NCBI GenBank assembly: GCA_964434535.1
Contig: CAYSWA010000001.1
Coordinates: 62,001-126,000 of the forward strand
Source: SM23-32 sp964434535
GTDB lineage: Bacteria; Planctomycetota; Brocadiia; SM23-32
DNA: 64,000 nt
Reading direction: 5' to 3'
The notes beneath the pieces are model-generated. The model ran no database searches. It saw only the letters and a list, made by a program, of their open reading frames with translations, and was not told the DNA's origin. Position 1 is the stretch's first letter, and the number at the start of each line of letters is the position of its first letter. This document shows, piece after piece, positions 51,799 to 61,032 of this stretch. The position numbers and the translations under genes are program-made.

Positions 51799-53790
51799 AT
51801 GGCCAGCCCGAAGAGACTGGAGCTGACGGCGCTGCTGGGCCTGGCCCTGCAGGCGGCGTTCCTGCTGGCGTGCCTGGCGCTGGCCGGCTACAGCGGGAGC
51901 CGGGCCGCGCGGGCCGAAGTATGGCACATGGCGCCGGGGCTGCTGATCTGGTTCCTGGTGCTGGTGCACGGGCGCCAGAGGCGCCTGGCCCGCCAGGAGC
52001 GCGAAGAGCGCGAGCGCCTGAAAGAGACGCGCCTGAGCGAGGAGATCTTCGAGGAGACCGAGCTGGACATCACGCGCGCCAGCACGGGCCTGCTGATCTT
52101 CGAGCGCTACTTCGTGCCGTTCTTCAGCGTCCTGTTCAGCGGCATGCTGGTTTTCTTCGCCTACCGCCTCTTCACCAGCATCCTGGGCGAGACCTGGACG
52201 CTGAAGCGGGACACGGCCAGCGCCGTCGGCATCGGGATGGTCTTCATCGCCTTCTTCGGGTTCCTGATCGGCAAGTACGCCGCCGGGCTGGCCCAGAACC
52301 GGGGCTACCGGCTGCTGCGGGCCGGCGCCAGCTACATCCTGGGCAACGTGCTGAGCGCCCTGCTGATCGCCGTGGCCATGGCCATGCACTACTTCGGCGT
52401 GACGTGGGGCGAGACGGTGGTCGCCCACGTCATCCCCGTCCTGATGGCCCTGGTCGGGGTGGAAGTGCTGCTGAACTTGATCCTGGACATCTACCGCCCG
52501 CGCGTGGAGGGCCAGGAGGTGCGCCCGCCCTACGACAGCCGCCTGCTCGGCCTCTTCGCCGAGCCCCAGGGCGTGCTGCGCACCGTGGCCGCCACGCTGG
52601 ACTACCAGTTCGGCTTCCAGGTCTCTGAGACCTGGTTCTACCGGTTCATGGAGCGGGCCATCCTGCCGCTGCTGCTGGTCTGGCTGGCCAGCCTCTGGCT
52701 GCTGACCACGCTGGTGGTGGTGGAGCCGGACGAGATCGTCTTCATCGAGACGTTCGGAGTGCCCCGCGTCACCACCGAGGACGCGGCCAGGGGGCTGAAG
52801 GCGACCGTCTACGGCGCGGGCTTCTACCTGAAGGCGCCCTGGCCGATCAGTGTGGCCCGCCACGTGCCCGCCTACCAGGTGCACGGGATGGCGGTGGGCA
52901 AGATCCTGGAGCCGATGTCCACGATCCCGCTGATCCGGGTCATGAAGGACCCGGACATCATCCTCTGGCGCGAGCTGCACATACCGCCCACGGAAGGGTT
53001 CGAGGCGAGCTTCCTGGTGCCGAGCACCGCGGACCTGAGCGCAGATCCGCTCGGCGAGGGCGCCACGGCCGAGGGCCAAGCCGCCCGGCGCGCGCCGAGG
53101 GTGAACCTGGCCCGCCTCGAAGCCGTCGTCTACTGGCGCGTCAAGCAGGACGGCCAGGGCCGCATCGACGAAGACGCCGCCTTCAAATACCAGTACCACC
53201 ACGCCGACGTGCCCCGGCACCTGGAGAAGCTGGCCTACCGCGAGCTGTGCCACGTGGCGGCGAGCCAGGACTTCCTGAAGTGGATAGCCGAAGAGCGGCG
53301 CGAGACGGCCGAACGGTTGACCAGAGAGCTGAAACGCAGCGTTGCCGAAGCGGACCTGGGAGTGGAGGTGCTGGAGTGCTCGATACCGGCCATCCACCCG
53401 CCGGCGGAGGTGGCCCGGCCCTACGAGGCGGTGGTCACCGCGCTGGAGATGCGCGAGACGCTCATCCATGAGGGCGAGCAGAACAAGGTGCGCATCGTCC
53501 AGGAGGCCCTTGCCCGCAAGGAGGAGCTGCTGGCCATGGCGTCCGGCTACGCCTATACGCTGACCAACACCGCGCAGGCCGAGACGGAGCTGTTCCTTGC
53601 CCAGCTCGATGCGCAGCGCAAGGCGCCGCTGGTCTACGCCTACCGCACCTACTTCGACACGCTTGAGGAGGCGCTGGAGAACCAGCGGCTCTTCGTCGTG
53701 CCCGTCAGCGCCAGCGAGGTGCAGATCATCGACCTGGAAGAGAAACTGAAGACCCAACTGCTGGAAGGCCTTGAGGTCCTGGAGGAATAG
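51799..53790 (+). CDS. Polytopic SPFH/HflK-like protein
   Basis: 663 residues. Six or seven N-terminal membrane helices span about residues 8-225, and a last one lies at about 287-310 (RAILPLLLVWLASLWLLTTLVVV). An SPFH/band-7 domain (about 311-600) starts VEPDEIVFIETFG. It contains a charged insertion (about 405-435) and ends in a coiled region around the EGEQNKVRIVQEALARKEELL segment. Typical HflK has one helix, so this is a membrane-extended form. It is first of three SPFH genes in tandem. Confidence 0.85.
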   Translation: MASPKRLELTALLGLALQAAFLLACLALAGYSGSRAARAEVWHMAPGLLIWFLVLVHGRQRRLARQEREERERLKETRLSEEIFEETELDITRASTGLLIFERYFVPFFSVLFSGMLVFFAYRLFTSILGETWTLKRDTASAVGIGMVFIAFFGFLIGKYAAGLAQNRGYRLLRAGASYILGNVLSALLIAVAMAMHYFGVTWGETVVAHVIPVLMALVGVEVLLNLILDIYRPRVEGQEVRPPYDSRLLGLFAEPQGVLRTVAATLDYQFGFQVSETWFYRFMERAILPLLLVWLASLWLLTTLVVVEPDEIVFIETFGVPRVTTEDAARGLKATVYGAGFYLKAPWPISVARHVPAYQVHGMAVGKILEPMSTIPLIRVMKDPDIILWRELHIPPTEGFEASFLVPSTADLSADPLGEGATAEGQAARRAPRVNLARLEAVVYWRVKQDGQGRIDEDAAFKYQYHHADVPRHLEKLAYRELCHVAASQDFLKWIAEERRETAERLTRELKRSVAEADLGVEVLECSIPAIHPPAEVARPYEAVVTALEMRETLIHEGEQNKVRIVQEALARKEELLAMASGYAYTLTNTAQAETELFLAQLDAQRKAPLVYAYRTYFDTLEEALENQRLFVVPVSASEVQIIDLEEKLKTQLLEGLEVLEE

Positions 53791-53794
53791 TCCC

Positions 53795-54877
53795 ATGAAA
53801 GAGAGACGAAGGCTCAGCGTCGCCCTGGTCGTGCTGGTCCTGGCGGCCCTGCTCTGCTACCAGGTCGTCTACAGCGTGCGCATCGACCAGGTGGCGGCGC
53901 ACTACCGGTTCGGGAAGGTCAAGAAGGTGATCCGGCCGGACCTGGACCAGGTGGCCACCGGGGCCGAAGCGATCGAGAAGATCCACCCTTCCGGCGTGCC
54001 GCTGGTGCAGCGGGCCGGCTGGAAGTTCAAGGTGCCCATCATTGACCGCATCCGGCGTTTCGATCAGCGCATCCAGCACGTGGACGGGCCGCTGACCCAG
54101 CTTCAACTGCCCGACGAGAACCAGATTGTCCCGCGCGTCTACGCCACCTGGCGCATCAGCGACCCCGTTGCGTTCGAGAAGACCCTCATGGGCGACGTCC
54201 GCACCGCCAGGGAGACGTTGAAGGAGATCATCGGCGGGCGCACCCCCGAGGTGTTCGGCCGGCACAGCCTGGAGGAGATCGTCAACACCGACGAGTCGCA
54301 GTTGAGGTTCGCCGAGATCGAGCGGGAGCTCTACGAGGAGGTCAAGGCGGGCGTTGAGAGCGCCGAGAAATCCTACGGGATCGAGATCTGCTCGCTGGGC
54401 ATCACGTGGGTGGCGCTGCCTGAGGACGCCACCAGGGCCGTCTTCGGCCGCATGGAGCAGGAGCGGCGCACCGAGGCCGAGAAACTGACCGAAGAAGGCA
54501 AGCGCATCAGGCGCACGACCATCGCTGCCGCCCAGGAGCAGCGCGACAAGATACTGGCCGAGGCCGAGGCCGAGGCGAAGCGCATCCGCGCCGTCGGCGA
54601 GGCCGAGGCCGCCAGCTACTACGACACGTTCGCCCGGGACCAGGAGCTGGCCATCTTCCTGCGCCGGCTCGAGGCCTTCCGCATGATGGCCCAGAACGCC
54701 TACAACAGGGACAAGCCGATCACCTTCGTGCTCAGCACCGAGACCGAGCCGTTCGGCATCCTGAAGCGGGGGCCGCTGGACAGGGGCCTGGACCTGGAGA
54801 TGCCCGAGACGCCGCAGCCTCCCCAGCAGGCAGCGGCGGAGGGCGAAGTGAGCGCCGACGCCGCGGGGGACCAGTGA
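53795..54877 (+). CDS. SPFH/HflC-like protein
   Basis: 360 residues from ATG 53795, after GGAGG. One N-terminal helix (about 8-25) anchors a band-7 domain (about 26-220) with VDGPLTQLQLPDENQIVPRVYATWRISDP. A long coiled coil (about 215-290) rich in AEAEAEAKRIRAVGEAEAASYYDTFARDQEL follows, the HflC hallmark. It probably co-oligomerises with the neighbouring SPFH proteins into a membrane cage. No ftsH gene is nearby, unlike the classical HflKC-FtsH system. Confidence 0.88.
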   Translation: MKERRRLSVALVVLVLAALLCYQVVYSVRIDQVAAHYRFGKVKKVIRPDLDQVATGAEAIEKIHPSGVPLVQRAGWKFKVPIIDRIRRFDQRIQHVDGPLTQLQLPDENQIVPRVYATWRISDPVAFEKTLMGDVRTARETLKEIIGGRTPEVFGRHSLEEIVNTDESQLRFAEIERELYEEVKAGVESAEKSYGIEICSLGITWVALPEDATRAVFGRMEQERRTEAEKLTEEGKRIRRTTIAAAQEQRDKILAEAEAEAKRIRAVGEAEAASYYDTFARDQELAIFLRRLEAFRMMAQNAYNRDKPITFVLSTETEPFGILKRGPLDRGLDLEMPETPQPPQQAAAEGEVSADAAGDQ

Positions 54878-56082
54878 TGGGCGAGAGCGACTACGAGCGC
54901 GAGGAAGGGCAGGACGAGGCGAAGCAGCCCGAGGGGCTCGAACCCCTCCTCCCCGAGGAAGCCCCCGAGCCCGAGCCCGACCAGCAAGAGGCCGAGCTCG
55001 GCGAGGCCGGCACGCAGGCGCTGGCCAACGCGCTGCGCGCCAGCTTCACCGTGCTGAAGGTGGCCATGATCGCCCTGGTCATCTTCTACCTGGCCAGCGG
55101 CGTCTTCTACGTGAGGCCCCAGGAGGTCAGGTTCAAGCTGCGCTTCGGCAACATCGTGGACAGCTGGGGCGAGAAGCTGCTCAAGCCCGGCACCATCCAC
55201 ATCAAGTGGCCGTGGGAGGATTACGAGATCGTCTCCACCTCCGAGGCGATCGTGGAGCTCGGCAACGTCTACTGGACGGCCTGGCCGCAGGCCGGCATGC
55301 AGCAGAAGCAGAGCCTCGACGTGCGCAGCGACGGCTACCTGCTGACCGGCGACGCCAACATCGTGCACATGCGCGTCAGGGCCCGCTGCCGGCCGCGGGG
55401 GGACGCCGAAGGCGCCATGTCCTACAAGTTCGCCGTGGAGAAGCCCGAGCTCATCCTGCAGCGCTGCCTGATGTCGGCCGTCACGAAAGTGGTCAGCTCG
55501 ATGCCCGTCATGGACGTGCTGAAGCGCGACGCGCTGTTCCCCCGCATCACCGAGGAGCTGCGCGCGCGCGTGGCGGACTTCGAGCACAAGAGCGGCGTGC
55601 CGCTCGGCCTGGAGGTCATCGCCGTCGAGGCCGCCGAGACCCGGCGCGTCAAGAACCCCACCGAGCCCCTGGCCGGCGGCGTCAGCCAGGCCTTCCTGGA
55701 GGCGCAGAACGCCGGCAGCAGACGCGACCAGTTCATTGAGGAAGGCAAGCTCCAGGCCAACGCGATGATCGAGAGCGCCCAGGCCACGGCCCGCGAACAG
55801 GTGGCCCGGACCCGGGGCTACGCCGCTCGCCTTGTGGGCGACGCCGACGCCGACGCCGAAGCGATGCGCCGGCTGCTGCCCACGTATCTGAGCTCGCCCG
55901 AGGAGGCCGGAATCCTGCGCGATACCATCTACCAGAGCGCCGTTCAGTGGGCGCTGCGCCACGCCAAGACCGTTTTTGTGCTGCATGACCCGTCGGACGA
56001 GACGAGCCGAGAACTGCGACTGTTGCTGGGCGGAACCACGCTACCCAGGCGCCCGACGCTTCGCCATCCGATGGAGCCCTGA
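54877..56082 (+). CDS. SPFH/HflK-like protein
   Basis: 401 residues. ATG 54877 overlaps the upstream TGA by one base; a GTG three bases earlier is possible. An acidic N-terminus (1-45) precedes one helix (about 62-81) and a band-7 domain starting VRPQEVRFKLRFGN. A coiled region includes GKLQANAMIESAQATAREQVARTRGYAARLVGDADAD. It equals HflK in layout, and the TGATG junction suggests equimolar synthesis with the HflC-like partner. Confidence 0.88.
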   Translation: MGESDYEREEGQDEAKQPEGLEPLLPEEAPEPEPDQQEAELGEAGTQALANALRASFTVLKVAMIALVIFYLASGVFYVRPQEVRFKLRFGNIVDSWGEKLLKPGTIHIKWPWEDYEIVSTSEAIVELGNVYWTAWPQAGMQQKQSLDVRSDGYLLTGDANIVHMRVRARCRPRGDAEGAMSYKFAVEKPELILQRCLMSAVTKVVSSMPVMDVLKRDALFPRITEELRARVADFEHKSGVPLGLEVIAVEAAETRRVKNPTEPLAGGVSQAFLEAQNAGSRRDQFIEEGKLQANAMIESAQATAREQVARTRGYAARLVGDADADAEAMRRLLPTYLSSPEEAGILRDTIYQSAVQWALRHAKTVFVLHDPSDETSRELRLLLGGTTLPRRPTLRHPMEP

Positions 56083-56142
56083 GGCGGGAGCGTCGCGGCG
56101 AGCCCCCCCGTCGGGGGCCGAGCACGATAAGGAGATCATCCA

Positions 56143-58110
56143 GTGGCTGAAGCGGCTGCCATCGGGATGCACGAACACGAAGGCGAACATGCGCTCGCGC
56201 ATGAGCACTTCGGCAGCATCCAGACACGGCTCGTCATCACGTTGATCGGATTCCTGCTGGTGCTGAACGCCTACCTGGCGAAGTACCTGCTGTTCAGGCA
56301 GGACCCCATCATCAGCGACATCAGCGGCGCGGCCGGCGCCATCATCCTGGCCGTGCCGATCCTGATCGGGGCGCTCCAGGAGATGGCGAAGGGCCGGATG
56401 CACATGTCGGTGCTCGTCGCCATCGCCGTGGTGGCGGCCTTCGCCCTTGGCGACTACCGCGAGGCCGGCATCGTCGCCTTCTTCATGCTGCTGGCCACGC
56501 TCATCGAGCAGCAGACCGCGGCCGGGGCGCGCGAATCGGTGGAGAAGCTGATGACGTTGACCCCGCCGACGGCCGAGCTGGCCGGCGGGGAATCGGTGCC
56601 CGTCAGCGAGCTGAAACGCGGCGACAGGGTCCGGGTGCGCCCGGGCGACCGCATCCCCTGCGACGGACGGATCGTCAACGGCGAAACGGCCATCAACGAG
56701 GCGACGATCACCGGCGAGTCTCTGCCCGTCGACAAGGGCGCCGGCGACGACGTCTTCGCCGGCACCAGCAACGTGACCGGCGCCATCGAGGTGGAGGTCA
56801 CCCGCGTGGGTGAAGAGACCACCCTGGGCAAGGTCAAGCGCCTGATCCTGCAGGCCGAACAGACCCGCACGCCCATCATGCAACTGATCGACCGCTACGC
56901 CGAGTGGTACACGCCGGTGGTGCTGATGATCGCCGCCATCGTCTTCGTCTTCACCAAGGAGCCCCGGCGCGTCATCAGCGTGCTGGTGATCTGCTGCCCC
57001 TGCGCCTTCGTGCTCGCCACCCCCACGGCCATGGTGGCCGGGCTCTCGGCGGCGGCCCGGCTGGGCATCCTGATCAAGAAGGTCGCCCACCTGGAAGCCG
57101 CCGGCGACATCAGCGCCATGGTCTTCGACAAGACCGGCACGCTGACCACGGGCGCCCTGACGGTGACGCGGATGGCCCCGGTGGAGGCGGTGGAAGCCGC
57201 CTCGCTGCTGACGGCCGCCGCCAGCGTCGAGCAACACTCGCGTCACCCCGTGGCCGTGGCCGTGCAGAACGTGGCCGCGCGCGCGCAGATCCCGCTCCAG
57301 GACGTGGAGGGCTTCCAGGAGACGCCCGGCCGCGGCGTGACCGGCCTTGTGGGCGGATCGCCCATCGTGGTCGGCCGGGCCACCTTCCTGGAGGAGCATG
57401 GCATCGATACCTCCGCCGCCCGCCGGCAGGGCCGCCCCGGCGAGGTGGAAGACATGAGCATGCTCTTTGTGGCCAGGGACGGCGAGTGCCTGGGCTGGAT
57501 CGGCCTGGAAGACCGCGCCCGCCCCGAGGCCAAGCAGGCCACCGAGGAGCTGCGCCAGCTCGGCGTCAAACGCCTCTCCATGCTCACCGGCGACCGCTGG
57601 GGCGTGGCCAAGCGGGTGGCCGGCGAGCTGGGCTGCACCGACGTGCAGGGCGAGTGCCTGCCCGAGCAGAAGCTGCGCATCGTGGAGATGCTCCGCGACG
57701 AGGGCAACATGGTGGCCGTGGTCGGCGACGGCGTCAACGACGCCCCCGCCCTGGCCGCCGGCGACCTGGGCATCGCCATGGGCGCCGCCGGCAGCGACGT
57801 GGCCATCGACAGCGCCTCGATCGCCCTGATGAGCGACGACCTGGGCCGCCTGCCCTTCCTGGTGCGCCTATCGCGCCGCCTGCGGGTGGTCATCGTGCAG
57901 AACGTGCTGGTCGGGGCCGTCTTCGTGGTGGGCGGCCTGCTGCTGGCCAGCCTCGGCTACATCGACCCGATCGTGGCCGCCGTGGCCCACCTGCTCAGTT
58001 CCTTCATCGTGATCTTCAACAGCGCGCGGCTGGTGCGCTTCGGCGAGAACCTCTCGCCCTACACGGCGAGCGTCGTGGACAGCTCCCGGCCGGCGCCCGC
58101 CGTCGCCTGA
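56143..58110 (+). CDS. P1B-like cation-transporting ATPase
   Basis: 655 residues from GTG 56143, after AAGGAG. The N-terminus is His/Glu-rich (HEHEGEHALAHEH, 10-22) with no heavy-metal-associated CxxC domain. TGES (190-193), the membrane metal site CPC (C285-P-C287), phosphorylation site DKTGT (D329), HP (H368-P369) and GDGVND are intact. In the last helices the usual copper YN and zinc K/DxG residues are absent; HLLSSFIVIFN recalls the copper M-x2-SS motif. The transported ion is uncertain. Confidence 0.87.
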   Translation: MAEAAAIGMHEHEGEHALAHEHFGSIQTRLVITLIGFLLVLNAYLAKYLLFRQDPIISDISGAAGAIILAVPILIGALQEMAKGRMHMSVLVAIAVVAAFALGDYREAGIVAFFMLLATLIEQQTAAGARESVEKLMTLTPPTAELAGGESVPVSELKRGDRVRVRPGDRIPCDGRIVNGETAINEATITGESLPVDKGAGDDVFAGTSNVTGAIEVEVTRVGEETTLGKVKRLILQAEQTRTPIMQLIDRYAEWYTPVVLMIAAIVFVFTKEPRRVISVLVICCPCAFVLATPTAMVAGLSAAARLGILIKKVAHLEAAGDISAMVFDKTGTLTTGALTVTRMAPVEAVEAASLLTAAASVEQHSRHPVAVAVQNVAARAQIPLQDVEGFQETPGRGVTGLVGGSPIVVGRATFLEEHGIDTSAARRQGRPGEVEDMSMLFVARDGECLGWIGLEDRARPEAKQATEELRQLGVKRLSMLTGDRWGVAKRVAGELGCTDVQGECLPEQKLRIVEMLRDEGNMVAVVGDGVNDAPALAAGDLGIAMGAAGSDVAIDSASIALMSDDLGRLPFLVRLSRRLRVVIVQNVLVGAVFVVGGLLLASLGYIDPIVAAVAHLLSSFIVIFNSARLVRFGENLSPYTASVVDSSRPAPAVA

Positions 58111-58125
58111 GGGACCCCCCGAATC

Positions 58126-59343
58126 ATGCAAGCAGCCGACAACAACGTCGTCCAGGTTATCGAGCTGACGAAGGTCTTCCGGGACTTCTGGGGCCGCCAG
58201 AGCGTCAAGGCGCTCGACGGGCTCGACTTCGACGTGCGCAGGGGCGAGGTCTTCGGCCTGCTCGGGCCCAACGGCTCGGGCAAGACCACGTGCGTGCGCA
58301 TCATCCTGGGGCTGCTGTTCCCCACCAGCGGGGCGGTGCGCCTGTTCGGCAAGAGCCCGCGCAACGTGGAGGTGAAGAAGCGCGTGGGTTACATGCCCGA
58401 GGAGTCGCACCTCTACGCCTACCTGAACGCGGAGGAGACGCTCGACTTCTTCGGACGCCTGTTCCGGCTCTCCCCGAAGGAGCGGCGGGCCCGCATCGAC
58501 GCCCTGATCGACATGGTCGGCCTCCAGCGCGCCCGCAAGCGGCCCATCGGGCAGTACTCCAAGGGCATGGCCCGCCGCATCGGGCTGGCCCAGTGCCTGA
58601 TCAACGACCCCGACCTGGTGATCCTGGACGAACCGACCACGGGGCTCGACCCGATCGGCACGCGCGAGATCAAGGACCTGATCCTGCAGTTGCGCCAGAT
58701 GGGCAAGACGGTGCTGTTGTGCAGCCACTTGCTGGCGGACGTGGAGGAGGTCTGCGACCGCATCTGCATCCTCTACGGCGGCCGGCCCCGGGCGAGCGGC
58801 TCGGTCGGCGAGCTGCTGGTCTCGAACGACATCACGCAGCTCCGGGCGCCCCGCCTCTCCGAGGAGGCCCTGCAGCAGGTCATCAGCGTGATCCAGCGGG
58901 CAGCCGGCGGGCATGCCGCCGTGGAAGTCTCCGCCCCGAGCAGGCCCCTGGAGGACTTCTTCCTCGGCGTGGTCGAGGAGGCCCGGCGCGAGAGATTGCA
59001 CACCGCAGGCGCCGAGCGGGGCACGGCCGCCGCCGCCTTCCTGGGCGGCAGCGAAGCCGAATCGCGGCAGGTGCTGGACGAGCTGGTCCAGGCCGGCGCG
59101 CAGCCCGAGCAGGCGGCCCGTGCGCCCGAGCAGCAGCCCGAGGTGGTGATCCCCGGGCGCAACGTGGAGCTGATCGAGGACCTGGTCCAGCGGGCCACGG
59201 CCGAAGAGCCCGAAGAGCCGGCCGCCCCCGGGCGCGAGGCCGCCCCTGCCGCCCCGAGGGCCGAGGTGCGCCACGACGTGCTGGATGAACTCGTTTCCGA
59301 GGCGAAGCAGGACGAAGAGGCGGATGAAGACGAAACTGGCTAA
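58126..59343 (+). CDS. ABC transporter ATP-binding protein with long C-terminal extension
   Basis: 405 residues. Walker [10 protein letters not shown] (47-55), signature YSKGM (144-148, in place of LSGGQ), Walker B LVILDEP (164-170) and the GLDP D-loop are clear. Residues about 230-405 form an alanine/glutamate/proline-rich extension of unknown function. It resembles exporter ATPases of the CcmA/NatA type and overlaps the next permease gene by 20 nt. Confidence 0.9.
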   Translation: MQAADNNVVQVIELTKVFRDFWGRQSVKALDGLDFDVRRGEVFGLLGPNGSGKTTCVRIILGLLFPTSGAVRLFGKSPRNVEVKKRVGYMPEESHLYAYLNAEETLDFFGRLFRLSPKERRARIDALIDMVGLQRARKRPIGQYSKGMARRIGLAQCLINDPDLVILDEPTTGLDPIGTREIKDLILQLRQMGKTVLLCSHLLADVEEVCDRICILYGGRPRASGSVGELLVSNDITQLRAPRLSEEALQQVISVIQRAAGGHAAVEVSAPSRPLEDFFLGVVEEARRERLHTAGAERGTAAAAFLGGSEAESRQVLDELVQAGAQPEQAARAPEQQPEVVIPGRNVELIEDLVQRATAEEPEEPAAPGREAAPAAPRAEVRHDVLDELVSEAKQDEEADEDETG

Positions 59344-61015
59344 CCTCTGGCGTGCCTTGGTGCACCACCTGCCCGAGTGCCTGCTGGGGCTGTTCGTGCT
59401 GGCGCTGCTGCCCTCGGCGCTGCTGCTGGTGACGGCCCTGCGCGAGCAGGCCGGGGTGCTGCTGGACTCGCCGTCAGCCTACGGGCAGGGGCTGCTGCAG
59501 CGGCCCTGGGCCGCCGCCTCCGTGCTGACCTGCGTGGTCGGCACGCTGGTGCTGATCGCGCTGATGTGGCGGAACTGGACCTTCGTGTGGGCCACGGCGC
59601 GCAAGATGATCATCGAGGCGCTTCACCGCCGCATCGTGCTGGTGCTGCTGGTCTTCTTCGTGGTGCTGATGCTGCTGCTGCCCTTCGTGCTGAAGACCGA
59701 GGGCAGCCTCAGAAGCCAGGTGCAGCTCGTGATGCTCTACTCGCTGGTGCTGGCCCTGGTGCTGCTGTCCATGGTGGCCATCTTCCTCTCGGCGGCGAGC
59801 ATCTGCTCGGAGGTGGAGCATAAGCATGTCCAGGTGACCGACACCAAGCCGATGCGCCGCTGGCAGTTCCTGCTGGGCAAGTGGTTCGGGGTGGTGGTGC
59901 TGTGCACGGCCGTGATGTTCGTGATGACCGGGGCCAGCCTGGTGCTGATCCTCTACCTGGCGCGCCCGCCGGACCTGGCGCGCATGGGCGGGCGCGAAGC
60001 GGCGAGGGCCGGGCTCGACTACCAGGCCCTGGTGGACCAGGTGCTGGTGGCGCGGCGAGTCGTGAAGGCCACCGAGCCACCCGGGGTGGACAAGGCCGTG
60101 GAGGCGCAGGTCGAACAGGCGAAGGCAGCGGGCCTGTGGCCCGAGTCCACCCGCAAGCAGCGAAACATGCGCGAGCAGATACGCTTCAGCCTGCTCACCC
60201 AGATGATGACCGTGCCCCCCGGCGGGCGCTACACGTGGGTCTTCGAGGGGCTGAGGCCGGACGACCAGGGCGTGCTCCAGGTGCACTTCCTTGGCCACGT
60301 CAGCACCCCCAAGGGCGACATGGTCGGCCGGTGGCTGGTGCTGAAGGAGGAGAAGACCGTCGACGAGACCGGCAAGGAGCAGAGGAAGTTCCGCGTCGTG
60401 GAGACCGTCGTGCCGCCCCCGGCGGGGTGGCGGGCCGGCTCTCGCCCCACGATCACGATCTCCGCAGAGGCGATCGGGCAGGACGGCACGCTCTACCTGA
60501 CCTACGAGAACTATCATTCCTACGGCGCCGCTATCTTCAGCGGCAAGGAACTGACCGCGGCCCTCCAGCGCGAGGGCAGCTTCATCCCCAACTACTACCG
60601 GTCGGTGCTCATCATGCTCTGCCACGTGGCCCTGCTGGCCGCGCTCGGCCTGATGGCCGGCTCGCTGTTCTCGTTCCCTGTCGCCAGCCTGCTCGTGGTG
60701 TTCTGTTTCCTGGTCGGTGTCTCCGGTCCGTGGTTCCTCTCGTTCGTGAAGCCGTCCTGGTTCTGGTACGTGGAGATGGGGCCGGTGGAGGAGATCGTCC
60801 GCACGGCCTGGTATGACGCGCTGGCGGGCTTTCTGGCCGTCATGCCGCACTTCGGCCAGCACAACCCGCTGGGCAAGCTCACCGAGGGCGTCATGGTCGG
60901 GTGGGGCCAGGTCATGAGCGCCGGCGCCGTGATGGTCTACCTGAAGGCTGCGGCGGCGCTGCTGATCGGCATGTACTTCTACAGCCGGCGAGAGCTGGCG
61001 CGGGTGATCGTCTGA
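59324..61015 (+). CDS. ABC-2-type permease with large extracytoplasmic domain
   Basis: 563 residues from ATG 59324. Two helices lie at about 15-36 and 50-68, three more in about 90-205, then a soluble domain (about 215-420) with AMP-like features absent, then further helices to the C-terminus ([13 protein letters not shown]). [26 protein letters not shown] is the exporter-permease coupling loop. With the ATPase and the permease at 50781 it could form an asymmetric ABC exporter. Substrate unknown. Confidence 0.8.
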   Translation: MKTKLANLWRALVHHLPECLLGLFVLALLPSALLLVTALREQAGVLLDSPSAYGQGLLQRPWAAASVLTCVVGTLVLIALMWRNWTFVWATARKMIIEALHRRIVLVLLVFFVVLMLLLPFVLKTEGSLRSQVQLVMLYSLVLALVLLSMVAIFLSAASICSEVEHKHVQVTDTKPMRRWQFLLGKWFGVVVLCTAVMFVMTGASLVLILYLARPPDLARMGGREAARAGLDYQALVDQVLVARRVVKATEPPGVDKAVEAQVEQAKAAGLWPESTRKQRNMREQIRFSLLTQMMTVPPGGRYTWVFEGLRPDDQGVLQVHFLGHVSTPKGDMVGRWLVLKEEKTVDETGKEQRKFRVVETVVPPPAGWRAGSRPTITISAEAIGQDGTLYLTYENYHSYGAAIFSGKELTAALQREGSFIPNYYRSVLIMLCHVALLAALGLMAGSLFSFPVASLLVVFCFLVGVSGPWFLSFVKPSWFWYVEMGPVEEIVRTAWYDALAGFLAVMPHFGQHNPLGKLTEGVMVGWGQVMSAGAVMVYLKAAAALLIGMYFYSRRELARVIV

Positions 61016-61032
61016 GGCGGGCCAGGTTCGCG

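Noticed and set aside
51799..56082. Classical HflKC-FtsH protease complex
   Set aside because: No ftsH gene is present, there are three SPFH genes instead of two, and the neighbours are a P-type ATPase and an ABC exporter.
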